In this document: in pieces, positions 6,669 to 13,952 of the stretch
Position numbering within the stretch: the stretch's first letter is position 1
Layout: every line of letters starts with the position of its first letter
Origin: Aquificaceae bacterium
Lineage (GTDB): Bacteria > Aquificota > Aquificia > Aquificales > Aquificaceae
Assembly (NCBI GenBank): GCA_015492115.1
Contig: WGFS01000002.1
Span: 1 to 22,401 of the forward strand
Reading direction: 5' to 3'
Length of the DNA: 22,401 bases
Position numbers and translations under genes: made by a program
The notes under the pieces: model-generated
The model's database searches: none
What the model was told of the DNA's origin: nothing
What the model saw: the letters and a program-made list of their open reading frames with translations, nothing else

Positions 6669-8414
6669 ATGAAGGAACAGGTAAAGAAAAAGGTATCGGA
6701 AGCTGTAGAGAGACTCTTTTCAATAAAACCTCCCGACTTCAAGGTTGAGAAGCCAAGGGATGAGAAACACGGAGACCTGGCGACAAACGTCTCCTTCTTG
6801 CTCTCCAAGACCCTGAAGAAGAACCCCAACGAGATAGCGAAGGAGCTGGCTGAATATCTGTCCAGAGACCCTGACCTTGAAGAGGTAGAGGCTGTCAGAG
6901 GTTTTGTGAATCTCAGGTTCTCAAGGGACTTTTTCCTTAAAGAGTTTTCAAAGCTCCTTGAGCAGGGAGAGGAGTACTACAGGGAAGACCTGGGTAAAGG
7001 ACAGAAAGTTCAGCTTGAGTTCGTAAGTGCAAACCCCACCGGACCCCTTCACCTCGGACACGGGAGGGGTGCGGTTGTGGGTGATACCCTCGCAAGACTC
7101 CTCAAGTTTTACGGCTACGATGTCACCCGTGAGTACTACATAAACGATGCTGGGAGGCAGGTCTATCTCCTCGGCGTCTCCATACTCTTCAGGTACCTTG
7201 AGCTCTTCGGGAAAGAGAACGAAAGACCCGAGATAAAGGAGCTCTTCCAGAGAGAGGGTTACAGGGGAGAGTACGTCGTTGAGCTTGCCAAACTGCTGAG
7301 GGAGTCGGTGGGTGACCTCCTTTTGAAGGGAGAGGTGACTTCAGCCAAGGAGAGGATACTCTCCCACGGGTACCCCTTTGAGCTCTCCTACACCGAGAGG
7401 TTTTCCGGAGGAGAAGAGCCAGACGTTGAGCTCTGTTCCCTCTTTGGCTTGGACGCGATGATGGACGAGATAAGGAGAGACCTGTCAGACATGGGAATAG
7501 AGTTTGATGTATGGTTCAGCGAGAGGAACCTTTACGAGAGGGGGCTCGTGGAAAAGCTGATAGAGGAGCTTTCAAGGAAGGGACTCGTTTACAAGAGCGA
7601 GGGGGCTCTCTGGCTCAGGACATCGGAGTTCGGGGACGACAAGGACAGGGTGCTGAAAAAATCCGACGGTTCTTACACATACTTCGCATCAGACATAGCC
7701 TACCACTGGGACAAGTTCAGGAGGGGATTTGAGAAGGTGATAGACCTCTGGGGTGCAGACCACCACGGCTACATACCGAGGGTCAAGGCTTCCCTAAAGA
7801 TGCTGGACATCCCCGAAGACTGGCTTGAGGTTTACCTGATACAGATGGTCAAGCTCTTCAAGGGTGGAAAAGAGGTAAAGATGTCCAAGAGGGCTGGGAA
7901 CTTTGTGCCCCTGAGGGAGCTTATGAACGATGTGGGTTCAGACGCGGTGAGGTTCGTTTTCTTAACGAAGAGGAGCGATACACCCCTTGACTTTGATGTG
8001 GACAGGGTGAAGGAGAAGAGCTCGGAGAACCCCGTCTTTTACGTCCAGTACGCCCATGCGAGGATATCCGGGGTATTCAGGGAGTTCAGGGAGAGGTTCG
8101 GCAGGGACCCAGAGAGTGAGGATTTTTCAGAATTTCTGAAAGAATTGAAAGAAGAAACCGAACTTAAATTAATAAGGAAGAGTATCATGATGAAGGACGA
8201 GCTTATGGACGTTGCGACACGGAGAGACCCACACCTCATAACCTACGCGCTCATTGATCTCGCTGGAACATTCCACAACTACTACAACCATCACAGGATC
8301 ATAGGAAGTGAGGAGAAGCTCATGCTCGGGCGCATATCACTACTAAAAGGTGTGAGAAGTGCCCTCCGTATTGGTTTAAAATTGATAGGAGTTTCGGCTC
8401 CTGAAAAAATGTAA
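6669..8414 (+). CDS. argS: Arginyl-tRNA synthetase
   Basis: A 581-residue class I enzyme charging tRNA-Arg. The N-terminal additional domain (about 1-115) is followed by the HIGH-type motif HLGHGRG near residues 128-134 within ANPTGPLHLGHGRGAVVGD. The KMSKS-type loop is KMSKRAGN near 403-410. After it come GSDAVRFVFLTKRSDTPLDFD and an all-helical DALR anticodon-binding domain with the YAHARI sequence typical of ArgRS. Length and motif spacing are normal. The stop is followed after 11 bases, including GGGGGAG, by a SPOR-domain gene, suggesting co-transcription with two envelope genes. Confidence 0.97.
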   Translation: MKEQVKKKVSEAVERLFSIKPPDFKVEKPRDEKHGDLATNVSFLLSKTLKKNPNEIAKELAEYLSRDPDLEEVEAVRGFVNLRFSRDFFLKEFSKLLEQGEEYYREDLGKGQKVQLEFVSANPTGPLHLGHGRGAVVGDTLARLLKFYGYDVTREYYINDAGRQVYLLGVSILFRYLELFGKENERPEIKELFQREGYRGEYVVELAKLLRESVGDLLLKGEVTSAKERILSHGYPFELSYTERFSGGEEPDVELCSLFGLDAMMDEIRRDLSDMGIEFDVWFSERNLYERGLVEKLIEELSRKGLVYKSEGALWLRTSEFGDDKDRVLKKSDGSYTYFASDIAYHWDKFRRGFEKVIDLWGADHHGYIPRVKASLKMLDIPEDWLEVYLIQMVKLFKGGKEVKMSKRAGNFVPLRELMNDVGSDAVRFVFLTKRSDTPLDFDVDRVKEKSSENPVFYVQYAHARISGVFREFRERFGRDPESEDFSEFLKELKEETELKLIRKSIMMKDELMDVATRRDPHLITYALIDLAGTFHNYYNHHRIIGSEEKLMLGRISLLKGVRSALRIGLKLIGVSAPEKM

Positions 8415-8425
8415 GGGGGAGTAAG

Positions 8426-9103
8426 ATGAAAAAGCTTCAGGGTCTTCAAAAGCACAGGCTGGTTCTCCTTCTGGGTATCCTCGTAGCCCTCGTGTTCTTT
8501 TACTTCGGCGTGAACACATGGATGGAGTCCCAGGAGAAGAGGGTAGCACCTCCACCCGTCGTGAGGTCAAAACCGCCTGTTCAGATAAAACGTCAGGCAA
8601 AACCTATAAAACCCATACAACCAAGACCCATACAGAGACCTATCCAGAAGGTCGCAAAACCCGCTCCCAAACCCCAACCAAAGCCACAGCCAAAGCCTGT
8701 CGCACAGAAACCTGCTCCGAAACCTCAACCTAAGAAACCTGTCGCCCAGCCCAAACCCCAGCCCCAAAAGCCTACCAAAGTTGTAAAAGAGCAACCAAAA
8801 CCTCAACCCAAGAAGGAGGTCGCAAAGAAGACTGAGGAGATCGCAAAGGCTACGCCTCCCAAGACCGTGAAGAAGACCGCTCCTGCAAAGCTGAAAGACT
8901 ACGTTGTCCAGATAGGCGCCTTCAAGGTTAAGGCGAACGCAGAGAAAAGGCTCAAGCTTGCAAAGAGCAAGGGCTACGAAGCCTTCATAATTGAGGAGGA
9001 CGGCCTCCACAAGGTCAGAGTGAGGGTGAAGGCAAAGAGCCTCATATCAGCTCTAAGGAAGGTCAGGTCTTCCTTCCAGAGCGCCTTCGTAGTCCTGAGA
9101 TGA
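8426..9103 (+). CDS. Single-pass membrane protein with Pro/Lys-rich linker and C-terminal SPOR domain
   Basis: A 225-residue bitopic protein. A short basic cytoplasmic tail precedes one membrane helix (about residues 12-30). A long periplasmic linker (about 45-150) is almost entirely Lys, Pro, Gln and Ala in PKPQ-like units. The C-terminal SPOR domain (about 150-225) begins DYVVQIGAFKVKANAEKRL. SPOR domains bind denuded septal peptidoglycan, and this FtsN/DamX-like layout suggests a division or envelope role. GGGGGAG 5 bases before the ATG serves as ribosome-binding site. Its stop overlaps the next gene's ATG (ATGA), and that gene also carries a SPOR domain. It is not called FtsN because no FtsN-specific motif was recognised. 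Confidence 0.85.
   Translation: MKKLQGLQKHRLVLLLGILVALVFFYFGVNTWMESQEKRVAPPPVVRSKPPVQIKRQAKPIKPIQPRPIQRPIQKVAKPAPKPQPKPQPKPVAQKPAPKPQPKKPVAQPKPQPQKPTKVVKEQPKPQPKKEVAKKTEEIAKATPPKTVKKTAPAKLKDYVVQIGAFKVKANAEKRLKLAKSKGYEAFIIEEDGLHKVRVRVKAKSLISALRKVRSSFQSAFVVLR
8560..8880 (+). repeat. Low-complexity Pro/Lys/Gln-coding segment
   Basis: It encodes the linker of the SPOR protein, with irregularly repeated CCAAAACC/CCCAAACC-like units giving PKPQ, AQKPAPKPQ and similar. The units vary in codons and length, so this is a degenerate coding repeat, not a clean tandem array. Confidence 0.7.
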
Positions 9104-10125
9104 AAAAACTCCTCCTCCTCGTCTGGGTGGGGCTCCTCCTCTCCTGCTCCGCAAAGCAGGAAAAGGCTAAGGAGGAAGAGTGGAGGTACCTGTACGATCT
9201 CGGTATGTCCGCCTACTATGCAAAGAACTACTCGGAGGCGATAGCCAGACTCTACAGGGCAGCCAAGGTAGCCCCAAACGAGCCCATGATATGGAACGCC
9301 CTCGGAATAACCTACATGGAGGTTGAGGAGTACAAGAAGGCGGAGGAAGCCTTCAAGAGAGCCCTGAAAGCGAGTCCCAACAACCCGGAGTCCAAGATGA
9401 ACCTCGGGATACTCTACCTGAGGATGAAGGACTACAGAAGGGCTATAAAGTTCCTGAAGGAAGCTCTCTCGGACGAGACCTTTGATAAGAAGCACATAGC
9501 CTTCTACAACCTGGCTAAGGTTTACAAAGAGCTGGGTGATAAGAAGAAGTACCTTGAGTACCTGAAGAAGGCTACCGCGTACAACCCTCTATTTCTGGAA
9601 GCACAGCTTGAGCTCGGAAGTGCATACATGGACGAGAAGAGGTACGAGGAGGCTGAGAAGCTTTACAAGTCCTTGATAGCAAACAACTTCAAAACACCGG
9701 ACATATACCTGAGTCTCGCGAAGGTCTATTACGAAACCGGTGAGTACGACAAGGCTAAGGAGACGGTGAAGTTCGTTCTTGAAAACAGGCAGGCAAACAA
9801 CCTCCAGAGAACGCAGGCTTACGAACTCCTCAGCAAGATACTGGTTGAAGAGCAGAGAATGACTCTCAGAAAGAGGTTCGCACGCATAAAGAGGAAGCAG
9901 GAGGGAAGGTTCGGGATCCAGATAGCAGCCTTCTCAACCCGTCAGCGCGCGGAGACTCTGGTGGAAAATTTAAAGTCAAAGGGGTTGAGGAAGCTTGAGA
10001 TCATTGAGTCCTCCGGGATATACAAGGTCATATACGGAAGGTTCTCAAGCAGGGAGGTCGCCCAGAGGGAGCTGGAGAGACTAAAGAAACTCCAGATCTA
10101 CGGTTTCATAGTTGAGGTTGAGTGA
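9100..10125 (+). CDS. TPR-repeat lipoprotein with C-terminal SPOR domain
   Basis: A 341-residue predicted lipoprotein. The signal peptide ends in the lipobox LLSC with C16 as lipidated residue and Ser at +2. About five to six TPR units follow (residues about 28-250), for example EPMIWNALGITYMEVEEYKKAEEAFKRALK-type 34-residue periods. A SPOR domain (about 265-341) begins GRFGIQIAAFSTRQRAETL. A TPR plus SPOR architecture suggests a peptidoglycan-bound scaffold for an envelope or division complex. It is coupled to the upstream SPOR protein by a 4-base ATGA overlap. Its 3' end overlaps the convergent folD by 28 bases. Confidence 0.85.
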   Translation: MKKLLLLVWVGLLLSCSAKQEKAKEEEWRYLYDLGMSAYYAKNYSEAIARLYRAAKVAPNEPMIWNALGITYMEVEEYKKAEEAFKRALKASPNNPESKMNLGILYLRMKDYRRAIKFLKEALSDETFDKKHIAFYNLAKVYKELGDKKKYLEYLKKATAYNPLFLEAQLELGSAYMDEKRYEEAEKLYKSLIANNFKTPDIYLSLAKVYYETGEYDKAKETVKFVLENRQANNLQRTQAYELLSKILVEEQRMTLRKRFARIKRKQEGRFGIQIAAFSTRQRAETLVENLKSKGLRKLEIIESSGIYKVIYGRFSSREVAQRELERLKKLQIYGFIVEVE

Positions 10126-10982
10126 ACCCTCAGCCTTCTCCTGTAAGACTTCACCGTGTTCATGAGGAGTCCCGTAACAGTCATCGGACCTACACCGCCG
10201 GGGACGGGTGTTATAGCGCTTGCCTTTCTCTTCACCTTCTCAAAGTCCACATCTCCAACTATCCTGCCTTCAACCTTTGATATTCCAACGTCCACAACCA
10301 CAGCACCCTCCCTTACCATGTCCTCCTTTATCAGGTGAGGGACTCCCGTTGCTGAGATAAGTATGTCCGCCGAGAGGGTGTGCTTTTTGAGATCCCTCGT
10401 GTGTATGTGGCATACGGTTACCGTAGCATCCCTCCACAGCATAAGGAGGCTCAGAGGTCTTCCCACTATGAAGCCCGCACCTACTATAACAACGTCCTTA
10501 CCCTTCAGCCCAACACCGTAGTGGCTCAGAAGCAGGTCTATACCGAGGGGTGTGCAGGGTATGAACCCGTCCTCCATCATCGCCACGAGCTTTCCCATGT
10601 TCTCGGGATGGAAGCCGTCCACGTCCTTCTCGGGGTGTATTGCGAGTATGACCTCCTCCTGGTTTATCTGTTCGGGCAGAGGGAGTTGAACGAGTATCCC
10701 GTCAACGTCTTCCCTTGAGTTCAGTTCAGCTATGACGTCAAGGAGCTCTTCGGTAACGGTATTCTTGTCAAGCTGGTAGAAGATGGACTCTATTCCGACC
10801 TTCCTGCAGGCGTTCACCTTGTTCTTCACGTAAACCTGACTCGCAGGGTCGTCTCCTACAAGTACGACAGCAAGACCGGGCTTCCTGTAGCCTGCGGAGG
10901 TGTATCTCTCTATCTCCCTTCGCAGTTCCTCCCTGAGCTTCTGGGAGAGTGCCTTTCCGTCAAGAATGAGAGGTTCACTCAT
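10098..10982 (-). CDS. folD: Methylene-THF dehydrogenase / methenyl-THF cyclohydrolase
   Basis: A bifunctional one-carbon enzyme interconverting methylene-, methenyl- and formyl-tetrahydrofolate. The start at 10982 (294 residues) is chosen because its ATGA overlaps the cysS stop by four bases and gives MSEPLILDGK, matching family N-termini. An in-frame ATG at 10994 is the alternative. Key motifs are the catalytic YVKNK (Y51, K55), VQLPLP, KDVDGFHPENMGKL, PCTPLGI and PVPGGVGPMT. The Rossmann nucleotide loop reads GAGFIVGRP, where most members have G(R/A)SNIVG(K/R)P. The last residues (about HSTSTMKP) are encoded in the 28-base overlap with the TPR lipoprotein gene and look like a tail extension. 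Confidence 0.95.
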   Translation of the reverse strand: MSEPLILDGKALSQKLREELRREIERYTSAGYRKPGLAVVLVGDDPASQVYVKNKVNACRKVGIESIFYQLDKNTVTEELLDVIAELNSREDVDGILVQLPLPEQINQEEVILAIHPEKDVDGFHPENMGKLVAMMEDGFIPCTPLGIDLLLSHYGVGLKGKDVVIVGAGFIVGRPLSLLMLWRDATVTVCHIHTRDLKKHTLSADILISATGVPHLIKEDMVREGAVVVDVGISKVEGRIVGDVDFEKVKRKASAITPVPGGVGPMTVTGLLMNTVKSYRRRLRVHSTSTMKP

Positions 10983-12454
10983 CTCCTCTTCCATCTCGTG
11001 CCTGCGGGTGTGTCCTCAAGCTCTATCCCAAGCTCCTTGAGCCTGTCCCTTATTAGGTCAGCGATATTGAACTGCTTCTCCTGCCGTGCCAGGGTTCTCA
11101 CCTCTATCAGCAGGTCAACAAGCCTGGTGCCAAGAACTTCCCCAGCCTCAAGCTCCCTCTCTACCACCCTCTTAACCTCACACTCAGGGTACAGATCCTC
11201 AAAGAGCCCAAACATCTTCTTCATTAGGCTGAGGATAGACCTAGAGGCGAACTCGTAGGCTGAGAGCTCATCCTCCCCTATCTTTCCCTCCGAGTAAGTT
11301 CTGTTCTTGATCTTCCCGAGCTCGCTCACGAGGGAAAATATGTGGGACAACGCCTCCGGCGTATTGAAGTCATCACTGAGAGAGGCTAAAAAAGCCTCCT
11401 CAACCTCCTTAACCCTGTCGTAAAGGGGGTGGGTGCCCCCCTTCCCAGGGACTACCTCCAGCTCCTTCAGGACCTCGTAATCCTCTATGGCGGTTCTGAG
11501 TCTGTCGTAGGCTCTCTGGGTCTCCTCCATCTTCTCCCAGGAGAAGTCCAGAGGGCTCCTGTAGTGGGTGAAGAGGACGAGGAGCCTGAGTATGTCCGGA
11601 TGGTACCTGGTGTATATCTCCTTCAGGGTAACGTAGTTCCCGAGGGACTTGGACATCTTCTGACCGCCGACAGTAACGAGACCGTTGTGCATCCAGTACC
11701 TTGCGAAGGGTCTTCCTGTGATAGCCTCAGCCTGTGCCATCTCATTCTCGTGGTGGGGAAAGACGAGGTCAAGACCTCCTCCGTGGATGTCTATCGTCTC
11801 TCCAAGGTGCTTGAAGATCATTGCCACACACTCTGTATGCCAGCCGGGCCTTCCCTTTCCCCACGGGGAGTCCCAGGAGGGTTCGCCCGCCTTGGCGGAC
11901 TTCCAGAGGGCAAAGTCCAGAGGGTCTCTCTTCTTTTCTGAGGGTTCAACCCTCGCTCCAGCCTCCATCTCCTCTGGGCTTCTCTTGGAGAGCTTCCCGT
12001 AGTCCTTAAAAGACCTGACGGAGAAGTAAACGTCCCCCTCCGATTCGTAGGCGTACCCTTTCTCTATCAGCCTCTTGATTACCTCCACTATCTCCTGCAT
12101 GTGCTCTGTGACCCTCGGTTCCACGTCTGCGGGCTTAACCCTTATAGCTTCCATATCCCTGTAGTAGCTCGCTATGTATCTGTTGGCTATGGTCATGAAG
12201 TCGGTGCACTCTTCCTTAGCCCTGTTTATGATCTTGTCGTCCACGTCGGTGAAGTTCCTGACGAATTTAACGTCGTAACCGAGGTGTTCCAAGAACCTCC
12301 TGAAGGTATCAAAGACTATCAGACTCCTCCCGTGTCCGACGTGGGAGTCGTCGTAAACGGTAACACCGCAGGTGTATATGAGAACGTTCGGGGGATTTAT
12401 GGGAACGAATTCTTCAATTTTACCGGTCAGGGTATTGTGTATCTTCAAACTCAT
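10979..12454 (-). CDS. cysS: Cysteinyl-tRNA synthetase
   Basis: A 491-residue class I synthetase for tRNA-Cys. The zinc-binding cysteine lies in IYTCGVTVYD (C29). The HIGH motif is HVGHGRS (38-44), the further zinc ligands lie in WHTECVAM and FPHHENE, and the class signature is KMSKSLGN. The C-terminal anticodon region is normal length. The start is preceded on the minus strand by TATAAT only 6 bases away and by no Shine-Dalgarno. It shares an intergenic promoter region with the divergent membrane-protein gene and overlaps folD by 4 bases, so cysS-folD form one operon. Confidence 0.97.
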   Translation of the reverse strand: MSLKIHNTLTGKIEEFVPINPPNVLIYTCGVTVYDDSHVGHGRSLIVFDTFRRFLEHLGYDVKFVRNFTDVDDKIINRAKEECTDFMTIANRYIASYYRDMEAIRVKPADVEPRVTEHMQEIVEVIKRLIEKGYAYESEGDVYFSVRSFKDYGKLSKRSPEEMEAGARVEPSEKKRDPLDFALWKSAKAGEPSWDSPWGKGRPGWHTECVAMIFKHLGETIDIHGGGLDLVFPHHENEMAQAEAITGRPFARYWMHNGLVTVGGQKMSKSLGNYVTLKEIYTRYHPDILRLLVLFTHYRSPLDFSWEKMEETQRAYDRLRTAIEDYEVLKELEVVPGKGGTHPLYDRVKEVEEAFLASLSDDFNTPEALSHIFSLVSELGKIKNRTYSEGKIGEDELSAYEFASRSILSLMKKMFGLFEDLYPECEVKRVVERELEAGEVLGTRLVDLLIEVRTLARQEKQFNIADLIRDRLKELGIELEDTPAGTRWKRR

Positions 12455-12460
12455 GGATTT

Positions 12461-12466
12461 ATTATA
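12461..12466 (-). promoter_or_regulatory. Putative -10 box of cysS
   Basis: The minus strand reads TATAAT, ending 6 bases before the cysS ATG, which predicts a leaderless transcript. It overlaps the candidate -10 of the divergent gene by two bases. Confidence 0.5.
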
Positions 12467-12470
12467 TGAT
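12465..12470 (+). promoter_or_regulatory. Putative -10 box of the divergent membrane-protein gene
   Basis: TATGAT (5 of 6 to consensus) ends 10 bases before ATG 12481; TATTAT at 12460-12465 is an alternative. It overlaps the opposing cysS box, so the two promoters cannot be occupied together. Confidence 0.4.
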
Positions 12471-12480
12471 AATTTACCAG

Positions 12481-13347
12481 ATGAGAAAAATGGTGAAGGA
12501 GGTCTTCCTGGGGGTTAGATTCCTTGTCTCCCTTTACTTTGTGCTCCTATCCCTATCCATGGATACACCCCAGAAGAGCACTTTGGTAGTCATAACAGCC
12601 CTCTATTTCTCCTTTGGACTCCTTTCGTACCTGAAGTATGAAAAAATCAGAATTATTAACAAGTTAGTTGATGTGGTCTTCGTTCCACCGATGGTCTTCC
12701 TTACCGGTGAGCCGAGGGCTATTTACTCCCTGATACCCCTGCTTGTACTTCATACCAACAGGACTTTGTTATCAACCGCTCTTCTATTCCTGTCGGGCGT
12801 TGTACTCTCAGCCTACATGCTCGCCAAGGAACCCCTCTGGCTGTTTTCAACCCTAATACTCCTCACCGCGTCGGTGGTCTCCGCCATGATCCCGGACTTC
12901 CTGAACGTTATAAAGAAGGAGAGGGACTCGGTGAAGAACCTCCGGTCTTCTTACAGGAAGCTCCTTCAGGACTTCGCGAGGTGGGAGAGAGACAGGAGAG
13001 AGCTGGAGTCCCTCAGGTTCCTCGTTGACCGCTCAACCAAGAGCCAGAGCGTGGAAGACTTTTTAAAGAGCGTTAAGGATAAGTTCAAGGTAAAACAGAT
13101 ACATCTGATCCCCAAGAGGGATGTTGAGAGTTATGCCCCCATGAAGGACAAAGAAAGGGGTCTCCTATCCGTGCCCGTGAAGCTTGAGGAGGGGAACGCG
13201 GTGATCATATTTGAGCTTGAGAGCCCCTTTCAGCTAAACGATGAGATAGTTGTGAGCTCTCTGGAACGTGCGGGAAAGATGGTCAGCCTGTACATAGCAG
13301 GTTTTGAGGATGACTCCTCCCTCGGAAGGGCTATAAATATTAGTTAG
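12481..13347 (+). CDS. Six-helix membrane protein with coiled coil and GAF-like C-terminal domain
   Basis: A 288-residue protein not assigned to a named family. Hydrophobic segments lie at about 9-26, 34-50, 62-74, 80-92, 97-114 and 118-141. A charged helix (about 144-180) has coiled-coil character (KKERDSVKNLRSSYRKLLQD, then RWERDRRELESL). A soluble alpha/beta domain (about 185-275) with VEDFLKSVKDKF and LLSVPVKLEEGNAVIIFELE looks like a short, degenerate GAF domain. This is the input half of a sensor without kinase, cyclase or HTH output. Start choice is uncertain: ATG 12466, 12481 and 12490 are all in frame. 12481 is preferred because 12466 falls in the candidate -10. Only 4 bases separate it from the TusA-fusion gene. 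Confidence 0.75.
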   Translation: MRKMVKEVFLGVRFLVSLYFVLLSLSMDTPQKSTLVVITALYFSFGLLSYLKYEKIRIINKLVDVVFVPPMVFLTGEPRAIYSLIPLLVLHTNRTLLSTALLFLSGVVLSAYMLAKEPLWLFSTLILLTASVVSAMIPDFLNVIKKERDSVKNLRSSYRKLLQDFARWERDRRELESLRFLVDRSTKSQSVEDFLKSVKDKFKVKQIHLIPKRDVESYAPMKDKERGLLSVPVKLEEGNAVIIFELESPFQLNDEIVVSSLERAGKMVSLYIAGFEDDSSLGRAINIS

Positions 13348-13351
13348 CGAA

Positions 13352-13951
13352 ATGTCTTCGGTTAAGGAAGGGATCAGGTTTGATAGAGAGCTGAACTTAG
13401 AGGGGTTATCCTGCCCCGTCCCCATAGTGATGACCTCCGAGACGGTAAAGAAGATGGATGAGGGGGAAGTCTTAAAGGTCGTTGCGACAGACCCGGGCTT
13501 TGAGAGGGACATATGGAACTGGAGCAGGCAGACGAAGAACGAGCTCATAAAGGTTGAGAAGGAGAACGGGAAGACGATAGCCTACGTGAGGAAGACCTCA
13601 GAGGGGAAGGAGCCCTCTCTGGGATACTGGATAAGGTTCCACGCCCTCGGGGTCAAGCTCCACGCACGGCTCTTTCTTCTTATGCTCAACCCCTTCAGGA
13701 AGAAGCCCGACCACTTCATAACCTTTACCGCCATATCGGAGGGAACGAGGGCCGAGAAGTTTCTGAAGGGAAAGTACGGAGCTGTTCTCATTCCCATACC
13801 AGATGAGATAGACCCGAGGTGCGGTGTTGTCCTCGCGGTTAGGGGAGAGGATAAGGCGAGGGAGCTCTACGAGCTCCTGAGGAAGGAAGGCTTCGGGGTG
13901 GAGGCTATATACAGGAAGAAGAACAAACACTACGAGAGGGTCTATCCTTAG
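13352..13951 (+). CDS. TusA-DUF3343 fusion, putative two-domain sulfur (or selenium) carrier
   Basis: A 199-residue soluble protein. Residues about 11-82 are a TusA/SirA-type sulfur-carrier domain: LNLEGLSCPVPIV with the CPxP cysteine C21, then GEVLKVVATDPGFERDIWNW. Residues about 120-190 match DUF3343 (PF11823, annotated as a putative Se/S carrier-like family): HFITFTAISEGTRAEKFLK, PIPDEIDPRCGVVLAV with C157 in the family's conserved Cys-Gly. The linker (about 89-118, YWIRFHALGVKLHARLFLLML then basic) is hydrophobic and basic and might touch the membrane or a partner. It is probably co-transcribed with the membrane protein 4 bases upstream. The two domains are assigned from motif recall; a persulfide relay C21 to C157 is inference. 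Confidence 0.82.
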   Translation: MSSVKEGIRFDRELNLEGLSCPVPIVMTSETVKKMDEGEVLKVVATDPGFERDIWNWSRQTKNELIKVEKENGKTIAYVRKTSEGKEPSLGYWIRFHALGVKLHARLFLLMLNPFRKKPDHFITFTAISEGTRAEKFLKGKYGAVLIPIPDEIDPRCGVVLAVRGEDKARELYELLRKEGFGVEAIYRKKNKHYERVYP

Positions 13952-13952
13952 A

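Noticed and set aside
8560..8880. Repeated CCAAAACC-like units considered as a CRISPR or tandem DNA repeat
   Set aside because: Units are irregular, lie in frame within a gene and encode a Pro/Lys linker; no spacer-repeat periodicity.
8567..9010. Long Leu/Gly/Phe-rich open frame on the minus strand opposite the SPOR linker
   Set aside because: It is the antisense of the Pro/Lys/Gln repeat; the composition is an artefact and the plus-strand SPOR domain is real.
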